Assembly: GCA_028277025.1 (NCBI GenBank) | Contig: JAPYVG010000017.1 | Location: 1-38,735, forward strand | Reading direction: 5' to 3' | Origin: Sulfolobaceae archaeon | Lineage (GTDB): Archaea; Thermoproteota; Thermoprotei_A; Sulfolobales; Sulfolobaceae | Length of the DNA: 38,735 bases | Shown: positions 9,933-21,252 of the stretch, piece by piece | Position numbering within the stretch: position 1 is the stretch's first letter | Layout of the letters: each line of letters opens with the position of its first letter | The notes under the pieces: generated by a model | Seen by the model: the letters and a program-made list of their open reading frames with translations, nothing else | Database searches by the model: none | Told to the model about the DNA's origin: nothing | Made by a program: the position numbers and the translations under genes

Positions 9933-10374
9933 GCTCATAAGTATCGTACAAAATGAGTTAGATAAGGACGAATTAACTGAAATAAGGTTAGATAAGTTGT
10001 TAAAGTTAGTTGATAGTCTGAGAAAGTTGAGGAGGAGATATAGTGACGAGATTCACGATATTGAAATAAAGAGTTTTGAAGAGCTAATAGAGTCCCTTTT
10101 TGAGTTAAGGATTGAAAAGGTTTTAGAGGGTAGTAAGTTAAATGATAGTTTTGATAAACAATTTTTATCAATTCTTAACACAATGAGGGTTATTTATATC
10201 TCTTTTCTCTCTGGGAAATACTACATATTTAATGATAAAATTTTATGTAAGGTCGTTTCCCCCTTTATGAGGAAGGGTGTTCTGTTATCTCCCGGAGATA
10301 TTGTGTTATTGCCTATTCACGAGGTTTTAGCTTTAATAACCAGTGGATATATTACTCCAATAGAAGTAGTATGA
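9922..10374 (+). CDS. GINS complex subunit Gins23
   Basis: A subunit of archaeal GINS, which with Cdc45/RecJ-like protein and MCM forms the replicative helicase. The 150-residue protein is helical at the N-terminus, with a small beta domain at the C-terminus around [26 protein letters not shown], the arrangement of the Gins23 (Psf2/Psf3-like) type. Its position right after priS (11-nt overlap) is conserved in Sulfolobales, where the gene after priS encodes Gins23. The assignment rests on this context plus the C-terminal domain, since the sequence itself diverges fast. Confidence 0.82.
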   Translation: MSDELISIVQNELDKDELTEIRLDKLLKLVDSLRKLRRRYSDEIHDIEIKSFEELIESLFELRIEKVLEGSKLNDSFDKQFLSILNTMRVIYISFLSGKYYIFNDKILCKVVSPFMRKGVLLSPGDIVLLPIHEVLALITSGYITPIEVV

Positions 10375-10658
10375 AAGTCCCTAAAGTGATTACAACATAT
10401 TGTCCGAAATGTAAGACCCATACCGAACATTCAGTCTCGCTCTATAAAGGTGGTAAGAGGAGGACTCTAGCAGAAGGCCAGAGAAGGTATGATAGGAAGA
10501 ACATAGGTTATGGGAGTAAAAGAAAGCCTGAACAGAAAAGGTTTGCTAAGACTACAAAGAAACAGACTCTCATGTTAAAATGTCAGAAATGCGGATATAC
10601 TATTATGAAAGAAGGAATAAGGATGAAGAAAATCGAACTCGTTGAGGTGGTCAAATGA
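10371..10658 (+). CDS. rpl44e: 50S ribosomal protein eL42 (L44e)
   Basis: A 95-residue zinc-binding large-subunit protein near the E site. Zinc ligands are CPKC (11-14) and CQKCG near residue 74. The basic centre has [16 protein letters not shown], a family signature. It overlaps Gins23 by 4 nt (ATGA) and eS27 by 4 nt, placing it in the run from PCNA2 to Nop10. Confidence 0.97.
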   Translation: MKVPKVITTYCPKCKTHTEHSVSLYKGGKRRTLAEGQRRYDRKNIGYGSKRKPEQKRFAKTTKKQTLMLKCQKCGYTIMKEGIRMKKIELVEVVK

Positions 10659-10855
10659 CTTCAAAGTTTAAAGTATTAATACCGGAACCTAAAAGTAAGT
10701 TTCTAAGGGTTAAGTGTAAGAATTGTGGAAATGAACAAACAGTGTTTTCTCATGCTACTTTCCCGGTGAGATGCCTATCTTGCGGTGCACAATTGATTAT
10801 ACCGACGGGTGGAAAAGCAAAAATAGAGGGAGAAACACTTAGAGTATTAGGATGA
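10655..10855 (+). CDS. rps27e: 30S ribosomal protein eS27
   Basis: A 66-residue zinc-ribbon protein of the small subunit. Its four cysteines form CKNCG (21-25) and CLSCG (37-41), and the C-terminal GGKAKIEG is typical. A purine-rich GAGGTGGTC precedes the ATG and can act as the ribosome-binding site. It overlaps both neighbours by 4 nt. Confidence 0.96.
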   Translation: MTSKFKVLIPEPKSKFLRVKCKNCGNEQTVFSHATFPVRCLSCGAQLIIPTGGKAKIEGETLRVLG

Positions 10856-11643
10856 TTTACAATAAGAACCCTATTCCAAGTGAAGGAGAAGTTTTAATTG
10901 CAACGGTAAAGCAAGTTTTTGATTACGGTAGTTATGTTACTTTAGATGAATATGCAAATATTCAAGCGTTTTTGCCGTGGAGTGAAATTAGTAGCAGATG
11001 GGTTAAGAATATCAGAGATGTTGTAAAAGAGGGTAGGAAAATAGTAGTTAAGGTAATAAGGATTGATAAAAGGAAGGGCACTATTGACGTATCTCTTAAG
11101 AAAGTAACGGAAGATGAGAAGAGGAAGAAAATGTTGCAGTGGAAGAAAACTCAGAAAGTAGATAAAATATTAGAAATAGTGTCACAGAAACTACATAAGA
11201 GTGAACTAGATGCGTGGAAGGAAGTAGCGTTTAAGTTGGAAGACGCTTATGGCGATCCTTACGAGAGTCTAGTTAGGGCAATTAAAGAAGGGGATAAAAT
11301 ATTGAGAGACGCCGGAGTTCCAGAGGTGTGGATAAAGCCGTTAATGGAGGAGATAGGTAAGCACATAGAAGAGAAGAAAGTTAAAGTAAGTGAGATAATT
11401 ACTTTGAGGAGTATGGATAAGGATGGGATTGAGAAGATTAAGAAGGCTTTAGGTAGTGCTATTGAAAAGTTGGAAAACCCGGATGTTGAGATTAAAATAT
11501 ATACTATCGGCGCACCGCGATATAGGATTGATTTAATAGGGACAGATGCTAAGACATTATCTCAGTTAATTCAATCCTTAATAGAGAACATCAAAAAGGC
11601 TAGTGAGGAAGAGGGGATTTCGTTTTCGGTGGTTAAGAAGTGA
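10852..11643 (+). CDS. eif2a: Translation initiation factor aIF2 subunit alpha
   Basis: The alpha subunit of the aIF2 heterotrimer, which brings Met-tRNAi to the small ribosomal subunit. The N-terminal S1 (OB) domain covers about residues 10-85 ([20 protein letters not shown], then [20 protein letters not shown]). A helical middle domain and a C-terminal alpha-beta domain (about 175-260) follow. Length 263 is normal. It overlaps eS27 upstream by 4 nt and nop10 downstream by 4 nt (GTGA). Confidence 0.95.
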   Translation: MIYNKNPIPSEGEVLIATVKQVFDYGSYVTLDEYANIQAFLPWSEISSRWVKNIRDVVKEGRKIVVKVIRIDKRKGTIDVSLKKVTEDEKRKKMLQWKKTQKVDKILEIVSQKLHKSELDAWKEVAFKLEDAYGDPYESLVRAIKEGDKILRDAGVPEVWIKPLMEEIGKHIEEKKVKVSEIITLRSMDKDGIEKIKKALGSAIEKLENPDVEIKIYTIGAPRYRIDLIGTDAKTLSQLIQSLIENIKKASEEEGISFSVVKK

Positions 11644-11810
11644 AGTGGAAGATAAGAAGATGCCCTAAAGATTATACTTATACTTTTAAAGATATATGTC
11701 CTATTTGTGGAGAAAAGACAATTATACCAGTTCCTCCTCGTTTTTCTCCGGTTGATAAGTACGTAAAGTATAGGATAGAGTTAAAAAAGGGAATTAAGTT
11801 GAACTGTTAG
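11640..11810 (+). CDS. nop10: H/ACA ribonucleoprotein subunit Nop10
   Basis: A 56-residue zinc-ribbon component of the H/ACA guide RNP for pseudouridylation, together with Cbf5, Gar1 and L7Ae. From GTG 11640 the protein reads [20 protein letters not shown], then [17 protein letters not shown], and ends KLNC. CPKDYT, PICG and PPRFSP.DKY define Nop10. The start overlaps the aIF2-alpha stop by 4 nt, and aIF2-alpha followed by nop10 is a conserved archaeal pair. It is easy to miss because of its size and GTG start. Its last 17 nt overlap the convergent aglB. Confidence 0.95.
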   Translation: MKWKIRRCPKDYTYTFKDICPICGEKTIIPVPPRFSPVDKYVKYRIELKKGIKLNC

Positions 11811-14070
11811 TTACTACAATTGTGGGCGGTATTATTACGTTAGGCATTACGAATTGGTAAACTAATACTATAATATACACTATGGCTTCTCCGCCTACTG
11901 CTGGGGTTGCACCAACTGGATACAATGCTATATAAACTGGTTTGAAGTAGAGCATGTTAACTCTAGGTATGAATCCACTAGGATTAATCAGAGTAGAACT
12001 TGAAGAAGACAATGACTGTAAGCTTACTGAGAAAGGTGCTTGTACTGGTCCTTGATTTAATGATTGGAGTCCTTCAATAAACATGTTAACGATTAATGAG
12101 TTATATGCTTTGGAAGTCCATGCCATAGGTAATGAACTGGCAACTATTTGTGCTAATTGTGGGTTAAATTGTGCTAAAGAGAATGCTGTTTCATTGATAA
12201 ACGTGAAATTGGTATACTCATCTAATGGGTAACCAGCTATTGTTGTCATAGCCCCCATAGCCTTCGCGATATCTCCAAGACTTGTAGTATATCCAATAAA
12301 AGTTCCAGGGAAGTTGGTGGGATATCCTATGAACCACACGCTTTCACCGTTAGAGGTTACGTACTGAGTTACTGCATCATATGCTACTATATAAACTGGG
12401 ATTGTGTAGTTAGGACTGCCGTATGGGTATAAGTGGAAATCGTTCTCTAATACGTTTACAGCAAAGGTTTCGTTATTTAGGAACATTTCTGCCATTAGCT
12501 TTATTTGTGTACCGTTAAGTGTATTGTTCTCGTCAATTACACTCCTATTACCAACTACTTCTATCCAATACCCATAGTCCCACCAGCTCAAGATAAAGGC
12601 GTTATGTGGGGCGTTATGATTTATCCAATCTAATGCTGAAACCCATGCGTAATTTAATTCTAGGAACTGAGTCGCGGAATTTAGTATTGCCGGGGGCTGA
12701 TAACTTATTTCTATTGCTATTCCAGCGTCCGCTAAAAGTGATGCTCCTACGATTCCCAACATTATTATTGGAACAACCCTTATCTTTTTCTCCATAAACT
12801 GTGTGACAATCTCTCCAATGCCAACTCCAGCTAAAGCAGCAACTATATAGGCTGTATAATTAAACAAGTAAGGTTGTTCTGAAGTCCCGTAAATGCTTGC
12901 GACTCCTAGAACTAACAACCATAAAGCTGGTAAGTCTTGTCTCCTCGTTAGTATAAAGAACATACCGATAATTGAGAGGAAAATCGATATTCCGAAATCC
13001 TGTATCATTGCTGTTACAGGCTGTGGAATGTATTCTGCTACAGTCCTATCAATGGGCACAGAGTATTGGAAGAATGGGTCGATTATAGCATAATATCTTG
13101 AGGGTATTGGGCTTTTACCAAGTGCGGCTAACCCTAAAATACCTAGTGTTAAGATAAATACTATTGCCGCACTAATTATTATGTTCTTAGAGCTGAGGAT
13201 TTCTTTAGGTAAGGTTTGCCTTAAGTAAAGTTCTAGATATAAGAATAGTGGAATAATGAAGAGTGATAAACCATGTGCTGCACCCGACATAAAACCTATG
13301 TTGTTGGGTGAAAGTGAGGTTAGAAAGGCTGAGGTTATTGCTAATACTGTCAAGATCTTAGGGACTATCTCCTCATTTTTGTTAAGTAGAACTATTAGGA
13401 ATGCGGCTAATGCAAGACTAAGATCTATATATGTGTAACCTCCCCATGTGATATTTGCTAAAAATATCATTATACCGGCCGGTATCCCGTATAATGGGTT
13501 CCTCCTCTTTATTCCAATACTTAAGAAATAGATTGCGAAAAGTACAAAAGTTGCCCCCCAAGAAGTTTTTGGCAACCCACCGAGTAGGTTCTTATAAGTT
13601 AATGAGGGAGATACCGCAACTACAGCTGCTGCAACATAAGCTCCTACTCTATTTTCTATTAACGAATCTACTGCAAGAAATGCCGCAACTACCCCTAACC
13701 CGTCAAGTACTATATCAGAAACTACTGCTAAAGTATAAACTATATTGGGCCCATAAGTGGAATAGAACGGCATAGAAAATAATGCTACTAACCACGATAA
13801 TCCTATAGTATTTCCTAGTTCAATGAAATAACCCCATGGGAACCAACCATGTACATCTGGTGGCACTGCGTACCAGTTTCCTCCGGCTTTAGCTATTAAT
13901 AGTGCGTTATAGAATAAGTACCACGGGTCAAACTCGTTTACTGTTTGTGGATATGCAGTAGCATTGACAATTCTTATCAATATAGAGATTATTACTAAAC
14001 CGGTGACGACAATTACGTCTAGAAGTTTGAATTTATCAAATTTTAAAATTACCTTAGTAGACTGCATCAA
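11794..14070 (-). CDS. aglB: Oligosaccharyltransferase AglB (STT3)
   Basis: Transfers the lipid-linked glycan to Asn in N-x-S/T sequons of exported proteins, acting on the outer face of the membrane. The N-terminal part has about a dozen membrane segments. The first loop carries [12 protein letters not shown] with a metal-binding acid (D48). The soluble part begins with the defining WWDYGYW near residues 495-501, followed by [13 protein letters not shown] hydrophobic segment closes the C-terminus, which is unusual in position. At 758 residues it is within the crenarchaeal range. It is transcribed alone. An Agl24-like enzyme of the same pathway is encoded at 18.1-19.1 kb. Confidence 0.93.
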   Translation of the reverse strand: MMQSTKVILKFDKFKLLDVIVVTGLVIISILIRIVNATAYPQTVNEFDPWYLFYNALLIAKAGGNWYAVPPDVHGWFPWGYFIELGNTIGLSWLVALFSMPFYSTYGPNIVYTLAVVSDIVLDGLGVVAAFLAVDSLIENRVGAYVAAAVVAVSPSLTYKNLLGGLPKTSWGATFVLFAIYFLSIGIKRRNPLYGIPAGIMIFLANITWGGYTYIDLSLALAAFLIVLLNKNEEIVPKILTVLAITSAFLTSLSPNNIGFMSGAAHGLSLFIIPLFLYLELYLRQTLPKEILSSKNIIISAAIVFILTLGILGLAALGKSPIPSRYYAIIDPFFQYSVPIDRTVAEYIPQPVTAMIQDFGISIFLSIIGMFFILTRRQDLPALWLLVLGVASIYGTSEQPYLFNYTAYIVAALAGVGIGEIVTQFMEKKIRVVPIIMLGIVGASLLADAGIAIEISYQPPAILNSATQFLELNYAWVSALDWINHNAPHNAFILSWWDYGYWIEVVGNRSVIDENNTLNGTQIKLMAEMFLNNETFAVNVLENDFHLYPYGSPNYTIPVYIVAYDAVTQYVTSNGESVWFIGYPTNFPGTFIGYTTSLGDIAKAMGAMTTIAGYPLDEYTNFTFINETAFSLAQFNPQLAQIVASSLPMAWTSKAYNSLIVNMFIEGLQSLNQGPVQAPFSVSLQSLSSSSSTLINPSGFIPRVNMLYFKPVYIALYPVGATPAVGGEAIVYIIVLVYQFVMPNVIIPPTIVVTNSST

Positions 14071-14164
14071 CTAACTATCGAGCAAATGTTATATAAGCTT
14101 AATCCAGATTCATGGAGGGTATGAGTGGGAAAAATTTAAATGGTAAAGGGTAAAATTTAAGGTT

Positions 14165-14418
<254 letters not shown>

Positions 14419-14581
14419 AATACTATTAAATAACGCTATCCGCATTTATAATCATATACATTGGATTGATTTACAGATAACTAATTCCCATTATTTAGCT
14501 GATAAGGATGTATACTCATGTTCGCTTTCAGATTTTACGTATGAATAATTTTTAAAATGAGTTTATGGGAACTCTTTCAAG

Positions 14582-15613
14582 ATGATTGATAAAGCTATCC
14601 TTTTCATATTTATTTTGCAAGGTACTGTTTTCTCCTATAGTATTTCCGCTTATGCTGTTGGTGCGGGTCAAGTTAATATTTATAATTATACTATAAACGC
14701 CACCTGGTTAGGTGATGCATTTAATATTTCCATGAGTTTAAACTACACGTTTAAGTATCTTAAAGCACCCCTAAACGCCACTAGTTATAAAACATCTAAT
14801 TATTTTATGGCCCCTACTATTTATGATATTTTCTATCTTAATCCCCAGGGGGGTATACAGTATATTCTATATTTTACTAACTATTCAGCAACTACTGTAA
14901 CTCTTGACGGAAAAAGCATACCTGCAATAAAGTTTTACAATGGTAGTACATATTTAATTGTTTCAGCTCAGTATGGTTTTCCAATTGAGGGTTACGGAGA
15001 AAACTACTTACCTTTCTCAATTAAGGGGGCTACAGCAAATTTAAGCATAAACTTGAATAAGCTTTCTCCTTTACCATCATTTGATTCCCAATATTCTCTT
15101 TACTATCTAATTCTTAACTTCCCTCACGAGAGTTATGATATTGGGATTGTAAGCCCTAATGCTAAGATTTCAGTGACAAACGTTACGTTAGTTAAGGGTG
15201 AAAGTGTGGGTGTAATAAATATTATGGCAAATGGTTATGCTACAGTTATCTTACCGTTAAGCGGTTTTCCAAATTTCATAGAACCTTTAGGGGAGATAAT
15301 TTATAATTCTTCTCGTTATTACTTTTATATGAACGTTACGAGGAACTATTATGGAACTTATTATTTACCAATATACTATAATGCATCAAATCCCTTCATG
15401 GGGCTCACTATAGGACATTATTTTGTATTATTTTTTCCAATAGGTGGGAATATTTCGATTTATTTAAACAACTTATATAATCCTATAATTTCCTATAAAG
15501 TCATAGAAAAAGAAAACACTTACTTCTCATTATTTCTAATAATAGGTGCAATATTGTCAATTGTCATAGTTTCAGTAGTTGTTATAAAAATTTTAAAATC
15601 TCGTAAGGTATAG
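14582..15613 (+). CDS. Secreted, membrane-anchored protein rich in N-glycosylation sequons
   Basis: Not a family I recognise. Residues 1-25 look like a signal peptide or anchor ([20 protein letters not shown]). Residues about 315-337 form a single membrane helix ([20 protein letters not shown]), with a short basic tail KSRKV inside. The extracellular part is rich in Tyr, Asn and Ser and has about a dozen N-x-S/T sequons, so it is likely modified by AglB. A TATA-like TTTTTAAAATG lies about 30 nt upstream of ATG 14582. The gene lies between an int(N) relic and sucD, so it may be cargo of the lost provirus or a resident surface protein. It overlaps sucD convergently by 32 nt. Confidence 0.75.
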   Translation: MIDKAILFIFILQGTVFSYSISAYAVGAGQVNIYNYTINATWLGDAFNISMSLNYTFKYLKAPLNATSYKTSNYFMAPTIYDIFYLNPQGGIQYILYFTNYSATTVTLDGKSIPAIKFYNGSTYLIVSAQYGFPIEGYGENYLPFSIKGATANLSINLNKLSPLPSFDSQYSLYYLILNFPHESYDIGIVSPNAKISVTNVTLVKGESVGVINIMANGYATVILPLSGFPNFIEPLGEIIYNSSRYYFYMNVTRNYYGTYYLPIYYNASNPFMGLTIGHYFVLFFPIGGNISIYLNNLYNPIISYKVIEKENTYFSLFLIIGAILSIVIVSVVVIKILKSRKV

Positions 15614-16424
15614 TGGCCACTGGAATACCAGCCTCTTTAAACGCTTTTACTTTGCTCTCAAAAGTTCCCATTCCCATATAAACGACTGCCCCAGCATGTC
15701 CCATTCTTTTCTCTCTAGGTGCTGTCATACCGGCTATGTATGCTACAATTTTCTTCTTTATTAACCCTTCCCTTTTCATTTTTGCAACTCTCTCTTCCAT
15801 TGTCCCTCCTATCTCCCCAATTATTACTATTTCTTCTGTTTCTGGGTCTTCATCAAACATTTTAACGACTTCTTCTAAGGACGTTCCTACTATCGGGTCT
15901 CCTCCTATTCCTATTACTGTCGACTGTCCTAAGTCTTTCTTAATAATTTCAGCTATCTCATATGTTAACGTCCCAGAACGTGAAACTATTCCTACTTTCC
16001 CCTTTCTGAAGGCTCTTGGTGGGAAGATTCCGATATTAGCCTCTTCTGGTACTATTATGCCCGGGCAATTAGGCCCTATTATTCTTGTCCCTTTAAGTCT
16101 TGCATATCTTACAATCTTCAGCATATCAAGAACCGGTATGTGTTCTGTTATTACTACTACTAATGGAATGTTATTATCAATAGCTTCATAAATTGCGTCT
16201 GGAGCGTACTTTGCTGGAACAAAGACTATGCTGGCATCTATTTCGTGTTCTTTAATCGCATCGGCTACTGTGTCATAAACTGGGACTCCGTAAACTTCTG
16301 TGCCTCCTTTACCAGGCGAGACACCTGCAACTACTTTGGTACCGTATTCTTTCATCAGTTTTGTGTGGAATGAGCCTTCTCTTCCAGTTATGCCTTGTAC
16401 TAGGACTCTGGTATTTCTGTTTAC
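15582..16424 (-). CDS. sucD: Succinyl-CoA synthetase alpha subunit, no standard start codon
   Basis: With SucC it interconverts succinyl-CoA and succinate with substrate-level phosphorylation in the citric acid cycle. The phosphohistidine loop region [12 protein letters not shown] and the C-terminal [13 protein letters not shown] are present. The first ATG (16355) would delete the CoA-binding Rossmann start. The frame upstream encodes [20 protein letters not shown], which belongs to SucD. Between 16356 and the in-frame TGA (16437-16439) there is no ATG, GTG or TTG, only TGC, AGT, ACG, CTC, GTA. I place the start tentatively at GTA 16424, overlapping the sucC stop. An unusual start or a one-base sequence error are both possible. 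Confidence 0.9.
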   Translation of the reverse strand, partial: VNRNTRVLVQGITGREGSFHTKLMKEYGTKVVAGVSPGKGGTEVYGVPVYDTVADAIKEHEIDASIVFVPAKYAPDAIYEAIDNNIPLVVVITEHIPVLDMLKIVRYARLKGTRIIGPNCPGIIVPEEANIGIFPPRAFRKGKVGIVSRSGTLTYEIAEIIKKDLGQSTVIGIGGDPIVGTSLEEVVKMFDEDPETEEIVIIGEIGGTMEERVAKMKREGLIKKKIVAYIAGMTAPREKRMGHAGAVVYMGMGTFESKVKAFKEAGIPVATIPYEILKFL

Positions 16425-17437
16425 GAGCGTACTGCATCACCTATACAATCTATTGCGTTGTCGTAAATCGGTACACCATGTTCCCTCAATATTTTCCTTC
16501 CTTCTTCTTCATTTGTCCCTACAAGTCTTACAAATAACGGTATTTTAACTTCTTGTAACGCTGAGATTATTCCTAAAGCTACTTCGTCACATCTGGTAAT
16601 ACCGCAGTAGATATTCATTACGATCTTCTTAACTTTATGAGTGGATGAAAGTGTCAGAATTGCCTTTTTGACCTCCTCTCTGTTCGCCCCTCCTCCTATA
16701 TCGTAAAAGTCCGCTGGGTTCCCTCCCATAATTTTGACCAAATCCATTGTAGCCATTGTAAGTCCAGCACCGTTTCCTATTATTCCTATATCTCCTTCCA
16801 ATTCAACGAATGAGGAAGGAGGAGTATATTCCCTTCCTAACTTTTCTAGTAAATCTTTGTGTCGATATAGAGCATTATCCTCTAATATTACTTTAGAATC
16901 TAAAGCTATCAATCTCCCATCTTCAGTTATGGCTAATGGATTAATTTCTGCTAATTCTGCCTCATATTCCGTAACTAGCCTGTACAGTCCCCTTATAATC
17001 CCTTCTAGACCATGTACTTGTAAATATTTTTCTATCTGAATTATGTCAAAACTTCTGACTCCTCTCTCTATGGGTATGTGAAATATTTTAACGTTTTTGC
17101 TTTGTTCGATATCTATTCCACCCTCCGGTGATGCTACTATTATAGGTTCTGCTGTTTCTCTATCAATCAATGCTGAGAGGTAAACTTCTTTCTTATGTGG
17201 AATGAACTCTTCTACGAGGAATTTTTGTACCCCTAATTTTCTCATCTCTGCGATGGTGCTCTCTACGTCTTCAGTAACTTTTACTAATCCTCTCTTACCC
17301 CTACCGCCTTCCAATAACTGAGCCTTAACTACAGCTTTTCCTTCCCATCTTATAGGTTTATCAATAACCACCCCCTTAGGCACGGGGATTCCTACGAGTC
17401 TAAACAGCTCTTTTCCTTCATACTCGTACAATTTCAT
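16421..17437 (-). CDS. sucC: Succinyl-CoA synthetase beta subunit
   Basis: The ATP-grasp subunit that binds nucleotide and succinate. N-terminus [20 protein letters not shown], glycine-rich ATP-binding [14 protein letters not shown] (about 35-48), [10 protein letters not shown] (metal site) near residue 165 and [12 protein letters not shown] near 222 are family marks. At 338 residues it is shorter than bacterial SucC (about 390) but usual for this lineage. It overlaps the HhH-GPD gene upstream by 20 nt and ends where sucD begins. Confidence 0.95.
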   Translation of the reverse strand: MKLYEYEGKELFRLVGIPVPKGVVIDKPIRWEGKAVVKAQLLEGGRGKRGLVKVTEDVESTIAEMRKLGVQKFLVEEFIPHKKEVYLSALIDRETAEPIIVASPEGGIDIEQSKNVKIFHIPIERGVRSFDIIQIEKYLQVHGLEGIIRGLYRLVTEYEAELAEINPLAITEDGRLIALDSKVILEDNALYRHKDLLEKLGREYTPPSSFVELEGDIGIIGNGAGLTMATMDLVKIMGGNPADFYDIGGGANREEVKKAILTLSSTHKVKKIVMNIYCGITRCDEVALGIISALQEVKIPLFVRLVGTNEEEGRKILREHGVPIYDNAIDCIGDAVRS

Positions 17438-18143
17438 GTTTTTTCACTTGATAGTATTTGCATATATCCTTAAATAGACAACTTTTACATTTTGGATTAT
17501 TAGTGCAAAAAAGTTTACCTACAGTTACTAAACCTGCATGGATGATCTTTAGTTTATATAAGTCTTTTCCTACTTTTTCCTCTATTAACCTTTTCGCATC
17601 TTCTTTTGTCAAATTAAAATTTAGAATAGAGCCGAGTACTTTTCGTGAGTAGTTTGATCTTGGAAAAACTGGAATGTTTCCGGCGAAAAGTAGTAATGCC
17701 TCAGCTGTTTCCTCTCCAATCCCTTCAACTTGCTTAAGCAATTTCTCGTCTCTAACTAATTTCTCTATTCCTCCTATTTTCTCTGTAGTTTCGGCTATTT
17801 TTCTAAGTCTTTTAGCTTTTGTCTTATAAAAATTAACCGGTTTAATTAACTCTTCGAGTTCTTTTTCAGAAACCTTACCAAGATCTGTAACCTTATTTAT
17901 ACCTACTTCTCTGAGTTTTTCCAAAACTTTTTTGACAGTTTCCCATTTTGTCATCTGAACCAAAATAGAGGATATTACTAGGTAATCTACGTTTTTTATT
18001 CCATCCCACCATTCCGGTGAATAAGGATCTGTTATTATCCAACCGGCTTTGGCTAGAGTTTCTTTATTTTGTTCTAATATTTTTATAAGTGTATCAGTGT
18101 GCAGTGACTTCTTCACCTCTTCAGGTAGCGTCCGTGTCATCAT
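17418..18143 (-). CDS. HhH-GPD iron-sulfur protein, endonuclease III-like (COG2231 type)
   Basis: Base-excision-repair superfamily protein. The helix-hairpin-helix VEGIGEETA is at 139-147 and a C-terminal [4Fe-4S] cluster has C213, C219, C222 and C228. Two catalytic positions differ from endonuclease III. The HhH lysine is Glu (GIGEET), and the segment that should carry the catalytic Asp reads [10 protein letters not shown]. It may therefore bind rather than cut DNA, or use another acid. It overlaps sucC by 20 nt and the agl24-like gene by 4 nt. Confidence 0.8.
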   Translation of the reverse strand: MMTRTLPEEVKKSLHTDTLIKILEQNKETLAKAGWIITDPYSPEWWDGIKNVDYLVISSILVQMTKWETVKKVLEKLREVGINKVTDLGKVSEKELEELIKPVNFYKTKAKRLRKIAETTEKIGGIEKLVRDEKLLKQVEGIGEETAEALLLFAGNIPVFPRSNYSRKVLGSILNFNLTKEDAKRLIEEKVGKDLYKLKIIHAGLVTVGKLFCTNNPKCKSCLFKDICKYYQVKKHEIVRV

Positions 18144-19102
18144 ATTTCATTTGATAATATATCAACTAATTTTTTAGTGCCAGGCTCAAAAACGTTTGGT
18201 TTTTTAGCCTTTTCGATAGCATCTAATATTATCTCATTTGACTCCCATGTAGAGGGGTCGTCTAAAAACGTTGCACCGAGAACTCTTGCATAAATTTTCG
18301 TATCTTCTTTTGTAGTGGCGTAAATCCATTCATTATTATAAACTATTATAGTAGGTTTACGATACATTACTACAGCTTCCATAGCTGTTTTTCCTTGATG
18401 TGTCACGACTACTGAGGAATTCGCGATTAGCCTCTCGATGTCCGTTGTAAAGCTTATAAACTCCCAGTCTTGTCTTTTTCGTTTATAAATTGAGGGTTCT
18501 ATTCTTCCAGTCTGTATTATGAATTTCCTCTTTGTATTAAGAGAGATTAGAGTATCGAAAAGCCTTTTAAATCCCATACTTCCAGTGGTTACGAGTACAT
18601 AATCTCCATCTTTGCTTTCATATTTAGGTTTACCAACTATAGGCCCTACTACAATTCCGTTCTTGTAAAGTTTTTTCTGCTCTTCCCAGTGTAAAAAGAC
18701 CGCTTTAGATATGTGAGAGAGAATTTCTATACTTTTTCCTTTAGTAATGAACCTATCCTGGCTTTCTATTGCAAAAAGCTTGCTCCCCTTTATTTTTTCT
18801 ATAACTGCTGGGATTAGAGAGTGATTAGAGCCCGTTGCAATAGTTACTTTATATTTTGGTACTCTAATGGACTGTGCTACTATTTTAGGAAGGTTCTTTA
18901 TTAACGAAAGGTTTGTTTCATTAGGCTCTTTTCCTTTCTTAACGTAAAAAATTCTCCTTGATATGGGTTTTACTAATTCTTCTGAGAACTTATCGCCTTC
19001 TGGGATTATGAAATCTGGTTTAAATGGTAGATATTCGGCTATTGCTACTCCAAAGCCCGTATGCCCTCCGCCACTGGCTATTATTAGTAAATCATTTTTC
19101 AT
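18140..19102 (-). CDS. agl24: Agl24-like N-acetylglucosaminyltransferase (Alg13/Alg14-type, GT28)
   Basis: Likely adds the second GlcNAc of the N-glycan core on dolichyl lipid at the cytosolic membrane face, the job described for Agl24 of Sulfolobus acidocaldarius. The N-terminal (Alg14-like) half opens with SGGGHTGFG, holding the GGGH motif at 11-14. The C-terminal (Alg13-like) half has [13 protein letters not shown] and [20 protein letters not shown], with a glutamate in AMEAVVM for sugar-nucleotide binding. Length 320 agrees. MurG-like relatives are the alternative. It diverges from thrS and overlaps the HhH gene by 4 nt. AglB, the last enzyme of the pathway, is 4 kb away. Confidence 0.75.
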   Translation of the reverse strand: MKNDLLIIASGGGHTGFGVAIAEYLPFKPDFIIPEGDKFSEELVKPISRRIFYVKKGKEPNETNLSLIKNLPKIVAQSIRVPKYKVTIATGSNHSLIPAVIEKIKGSKLFAIESQDRFITKGKSIEILSHISKAVFLHWEEQKKLYKNGIVVGPIVGKPKYESKDGDYVLVTTGSMGFKRLFDTLISLNTKRKFIIQTGRIEPSIYKRKRQDWEFISFTTDIERLIANSSVVVTHQGKTAMEAVVMYRKPTIIVYNNEWIYATTKEDTKIYARVLGATFLDDPSTWESNEIILDAIEKAKKPNVFEPGTKKLVDILSNEI

Positions 19103-19130
19103 TAAACTATTTTATTTTGTACTGGATAAA

Positions 19131-20762
19131 ATGGCTAACATGGAAGAGTATAAAAATGTATGGCTTAAGGCTGGAGTTATTTACGCATTAAATCTTTTAT
19201 CTGCGGGCTATAAGCCAGTAGAAGTAGGTCTAGGTGAGAGAGATTTTTATGTAGACATAGAATCTCAAACGAGCTTAACACTAGATGAAGCTAAAAAGTT
19301 TGCTGTTTATAAGAATTATAACTTCGTTGTAAAAGATGGGTATGTGGAATATAATGGTGCTAAAATAAAAGTGGATGGAGAAATAGCTAATGTAGAACCT
19401 AAATACTTTGAAATACTCAACATTTCTGTTCATCATCCAACTCCGGAAGTACAGTATGTAAGGATTAGGGGAGTTGGGTTTGAAAAAGAGGAGCAATTAA
19501 AGGACTATTTAAGTTGGTTGGAAAAGGTTTCTGAATATGATCACAGAAGCCTTGGTGAAAAATTAGATCTATTTAGTTTTCCCGACGAAGCTGCACCGGG
19601 TGTCGTATTATTTCACCCTAATGGTCAGATAATTAGGAAGGAATTAATTCATTTCATGGAAGAGATTAACGAAAGTATGGGTTATAGAGAGGTTTATACT
19701 TCTCACGTTTTTAGATCTATCTTATGGAAAATAAGTGGGCACTATGAACACTATAGGGATAAAATGATACTGTTTAAGATGGACGAGGAAGAAATGGGAA
19801 TTAAGCCAATGAATTGCCCCGCACATATTTTAATTTATAAAAGTAAATCTAGAAGTTACAAAGATTTGCCCATAAGGTTTTCCGAATTCGGTCACGTATA
19901 TAGATGGGAAAAGAAAGGTGAGCTTTACGGGCTTTTAAGAGTTAGAGGCTTTACGCAAGATGACGGTCATATATTCTTAAGAGAGGATCAACTCAAAGAT
20001 GAAATAAAAATGTTAATAAAGAAGACCTTAGAGGTTTTATCAGTTTTTGGGTTTAAAGACGAAGATGTTAGGATTAACCTGAGCACGAGGCCAGACGATA
20101 GTATTGGGACTGATGAACAATGGAACAAGGCTACTGAAGCGCTAGTTACGGCTTTAAATGAACTGGGTGTAAAATATAATATTAAAGAGAAGGAAGGGGC
20201 GTTTTACGGGCCTAAAATAGATTTTGATATTAGGGACTCGTTGGGGAGATGGTGGCAGTTATCTACCATCCAAGTAGACTTTAATCTACCGGAGAGGTTT
20301 AAACTAGAGTATGTTGATAAGGACGGGAGTAAAAGAAGGCCAGTGATGGTTCATAGGGCAATTTATGGTTCAATAGACAGATTTATGGCTATACTCCTTG
20401 AGCACTTTAGAGGCAAATTACCCACTTGGCTTTCTCCGGTTCAAGTAAGAATTTTACCAGTCACCGAACAGGTTGAAGATTATGCCAATCAAGTATTACA
20501 GAGTTTAAGAGAGAAGAGAATAAGGGCTGAAATTGATAGTGGGGAAGAGACCCTTTCAAAGAGGATTAAGAGGGCATATGATGAAGGTGTGCCATATATT
20601 ATAATTATTGGAAATAAGGAAAAAGAGAAAGGAGAAATTACTGTTAGAGCGAGAGGAAACATGGAAGTTAAATCGGTAAAACCAGAGAAGTTTATACAAG
20701 CTTTACTAGAGGAAATCAAGAATAGAGATTTGACCCAGACTGCAATAAGTAAGATTAAATGA
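19131..20762 (+). CDS. thrS: Threonyl-tRNA synthetase, catalytic type without editing domain
   Basis: Charges tRNA-Thr, such as the one at 32.7 kb. Class II motifs are clear: motif 2 in [19 protein letters not shown], zinc ligands in MNCPAH and VMVHRA, and the anticodon-binding domain from about residue 440 (VQVRILPV). The roughly 140-residue N-terminus is not the usual archaeal editing domain. It matches the Sulfolobus catalytic ThrRS, which relies on a separate editing protein. The true start is ATG 19131 or ATG 19140 ([10 protein letters not shown]). Homologues as I recall them begin at the second. The upstream extension is antisense to agl24. Confidence 0.93.
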   Translation: MANMEEYKNVWLKAGVIYALNLLSAGYKPVEVGLGERDFYVDIESQTSLTLDEAKKFAVYKNYNFVVKDGYVEYNGAKIKVDGEIANVEPKYFEILNISVHHPTPEVQYVRIRGVGFEKEEQLKDYLSWLEKVSEYDHRSLGEKLDLFSFPDEAAPGVVLFHPNGQIIRKELIHFMEEINESMGYREVYTSHVFRSILWKISGHYEHYRDKMILFKMDEEEMGIKPMNCPAHILIYKSKSRSYKDLPIRFSEFGHVYRWEKKGELYGLLRVRGFTQDDGHIFLREDQLKDEIKMLIKKTLEVLSVFGFKDEDVRINLSTRPDDSIGTDEQWNKATEALVTALNELGVKYNIKEKEGAFYGPKIDFDIRDSLGRWWQLSTIQVDFNLPERFKLEYVDKDGSKRRPVMVHRAIYGSIDRFMAILLEHFRGKLPTWLSPVQVRILPVTEQVEDYANQVLQSLREKRIRAEIDSGEETLSKRIKRAYDEGVPYIIIIGNKEKEKGEITVRARGNMEVKSVKPEKFIQALLEEIKNRDLTQTAISKIK

Positions 20763-21235
20763 TAGTTTATGGTATTTATAAAAGTCCCTTAGGTACAATT
20801 ACAGTAGCCAAAAACGAAAAAGGTTTTACTATGCTTGATTTTTGTGATTGTGCTGAAAAGGAATTGGTAGATAATTCAGTTTTTACAGATTTCTTTTATA
20901 AACTCGATAAATACTTCTCTGGAGAAAGGGTTGAGTTCAATGAACCAGTAGATATAAATGTCAATCCCTTTAGAAAGCGCGTTTTTAATGAGGTTAGGAA
21001 AATAAAATGGGGACAAACAAGGACTTATAAGGAGATTGCTGAGGCCGTAAAAACTTCTCCCAGAGCAGTTGGTATTGCCCTTTCTAAGAATCCCGTTTTA
21101 CTTATAATTCCTTGTCATAGAGTCGTTGCTGAAAATGGCTTAGGCGGTTTCTCAAGGGGAGTTGATCTGAAGAAAAAACTTTTAGAATTGGAAGGCATAA
21201 GAGTGGATAATATTTCGAAAAAGTTTATTATTTAA
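20759..21235 (+). CDS. ogt: Methylated-DNA--protein-cysteine methyltransferase
   Basis: Removes O6-alkyl groups from guanine by transferring them to its own cysteine in a single-turnover reaction. The active site PCHRVV has C119. [20 protein letters not shown] is the DNA-binding helix-turn-helix with the arginine finger, and the C-terminal [17 protein letters not shown] is typical. 158 residues. Its ATG overlaps the thrS stop by 4 nt, so the two are cotranscribed. Confidence 0.95.
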   Translation: MIVYGIYKSPLGTITVAKNEKGFTMLDFCDCAEKELVDNSVFTDFFYKLDKYFSGERVEFNEPVDINVNPFRKRVFNEVRKIKWGQTRTYKEIAEAVKTSPRAVGIALSKNPVLLIIPCHRVVAENGLGGFSRGVDLKKKLLELEGIRVDNISKKFII

Positions 21236-21252
21236 CTATTAGAAATTTACTT

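Noticed and set aside
11794..14070. Several plus-strand open frames of 60-106 aa inside aglB
   Set aside because: All antisense to a well-supported gene.
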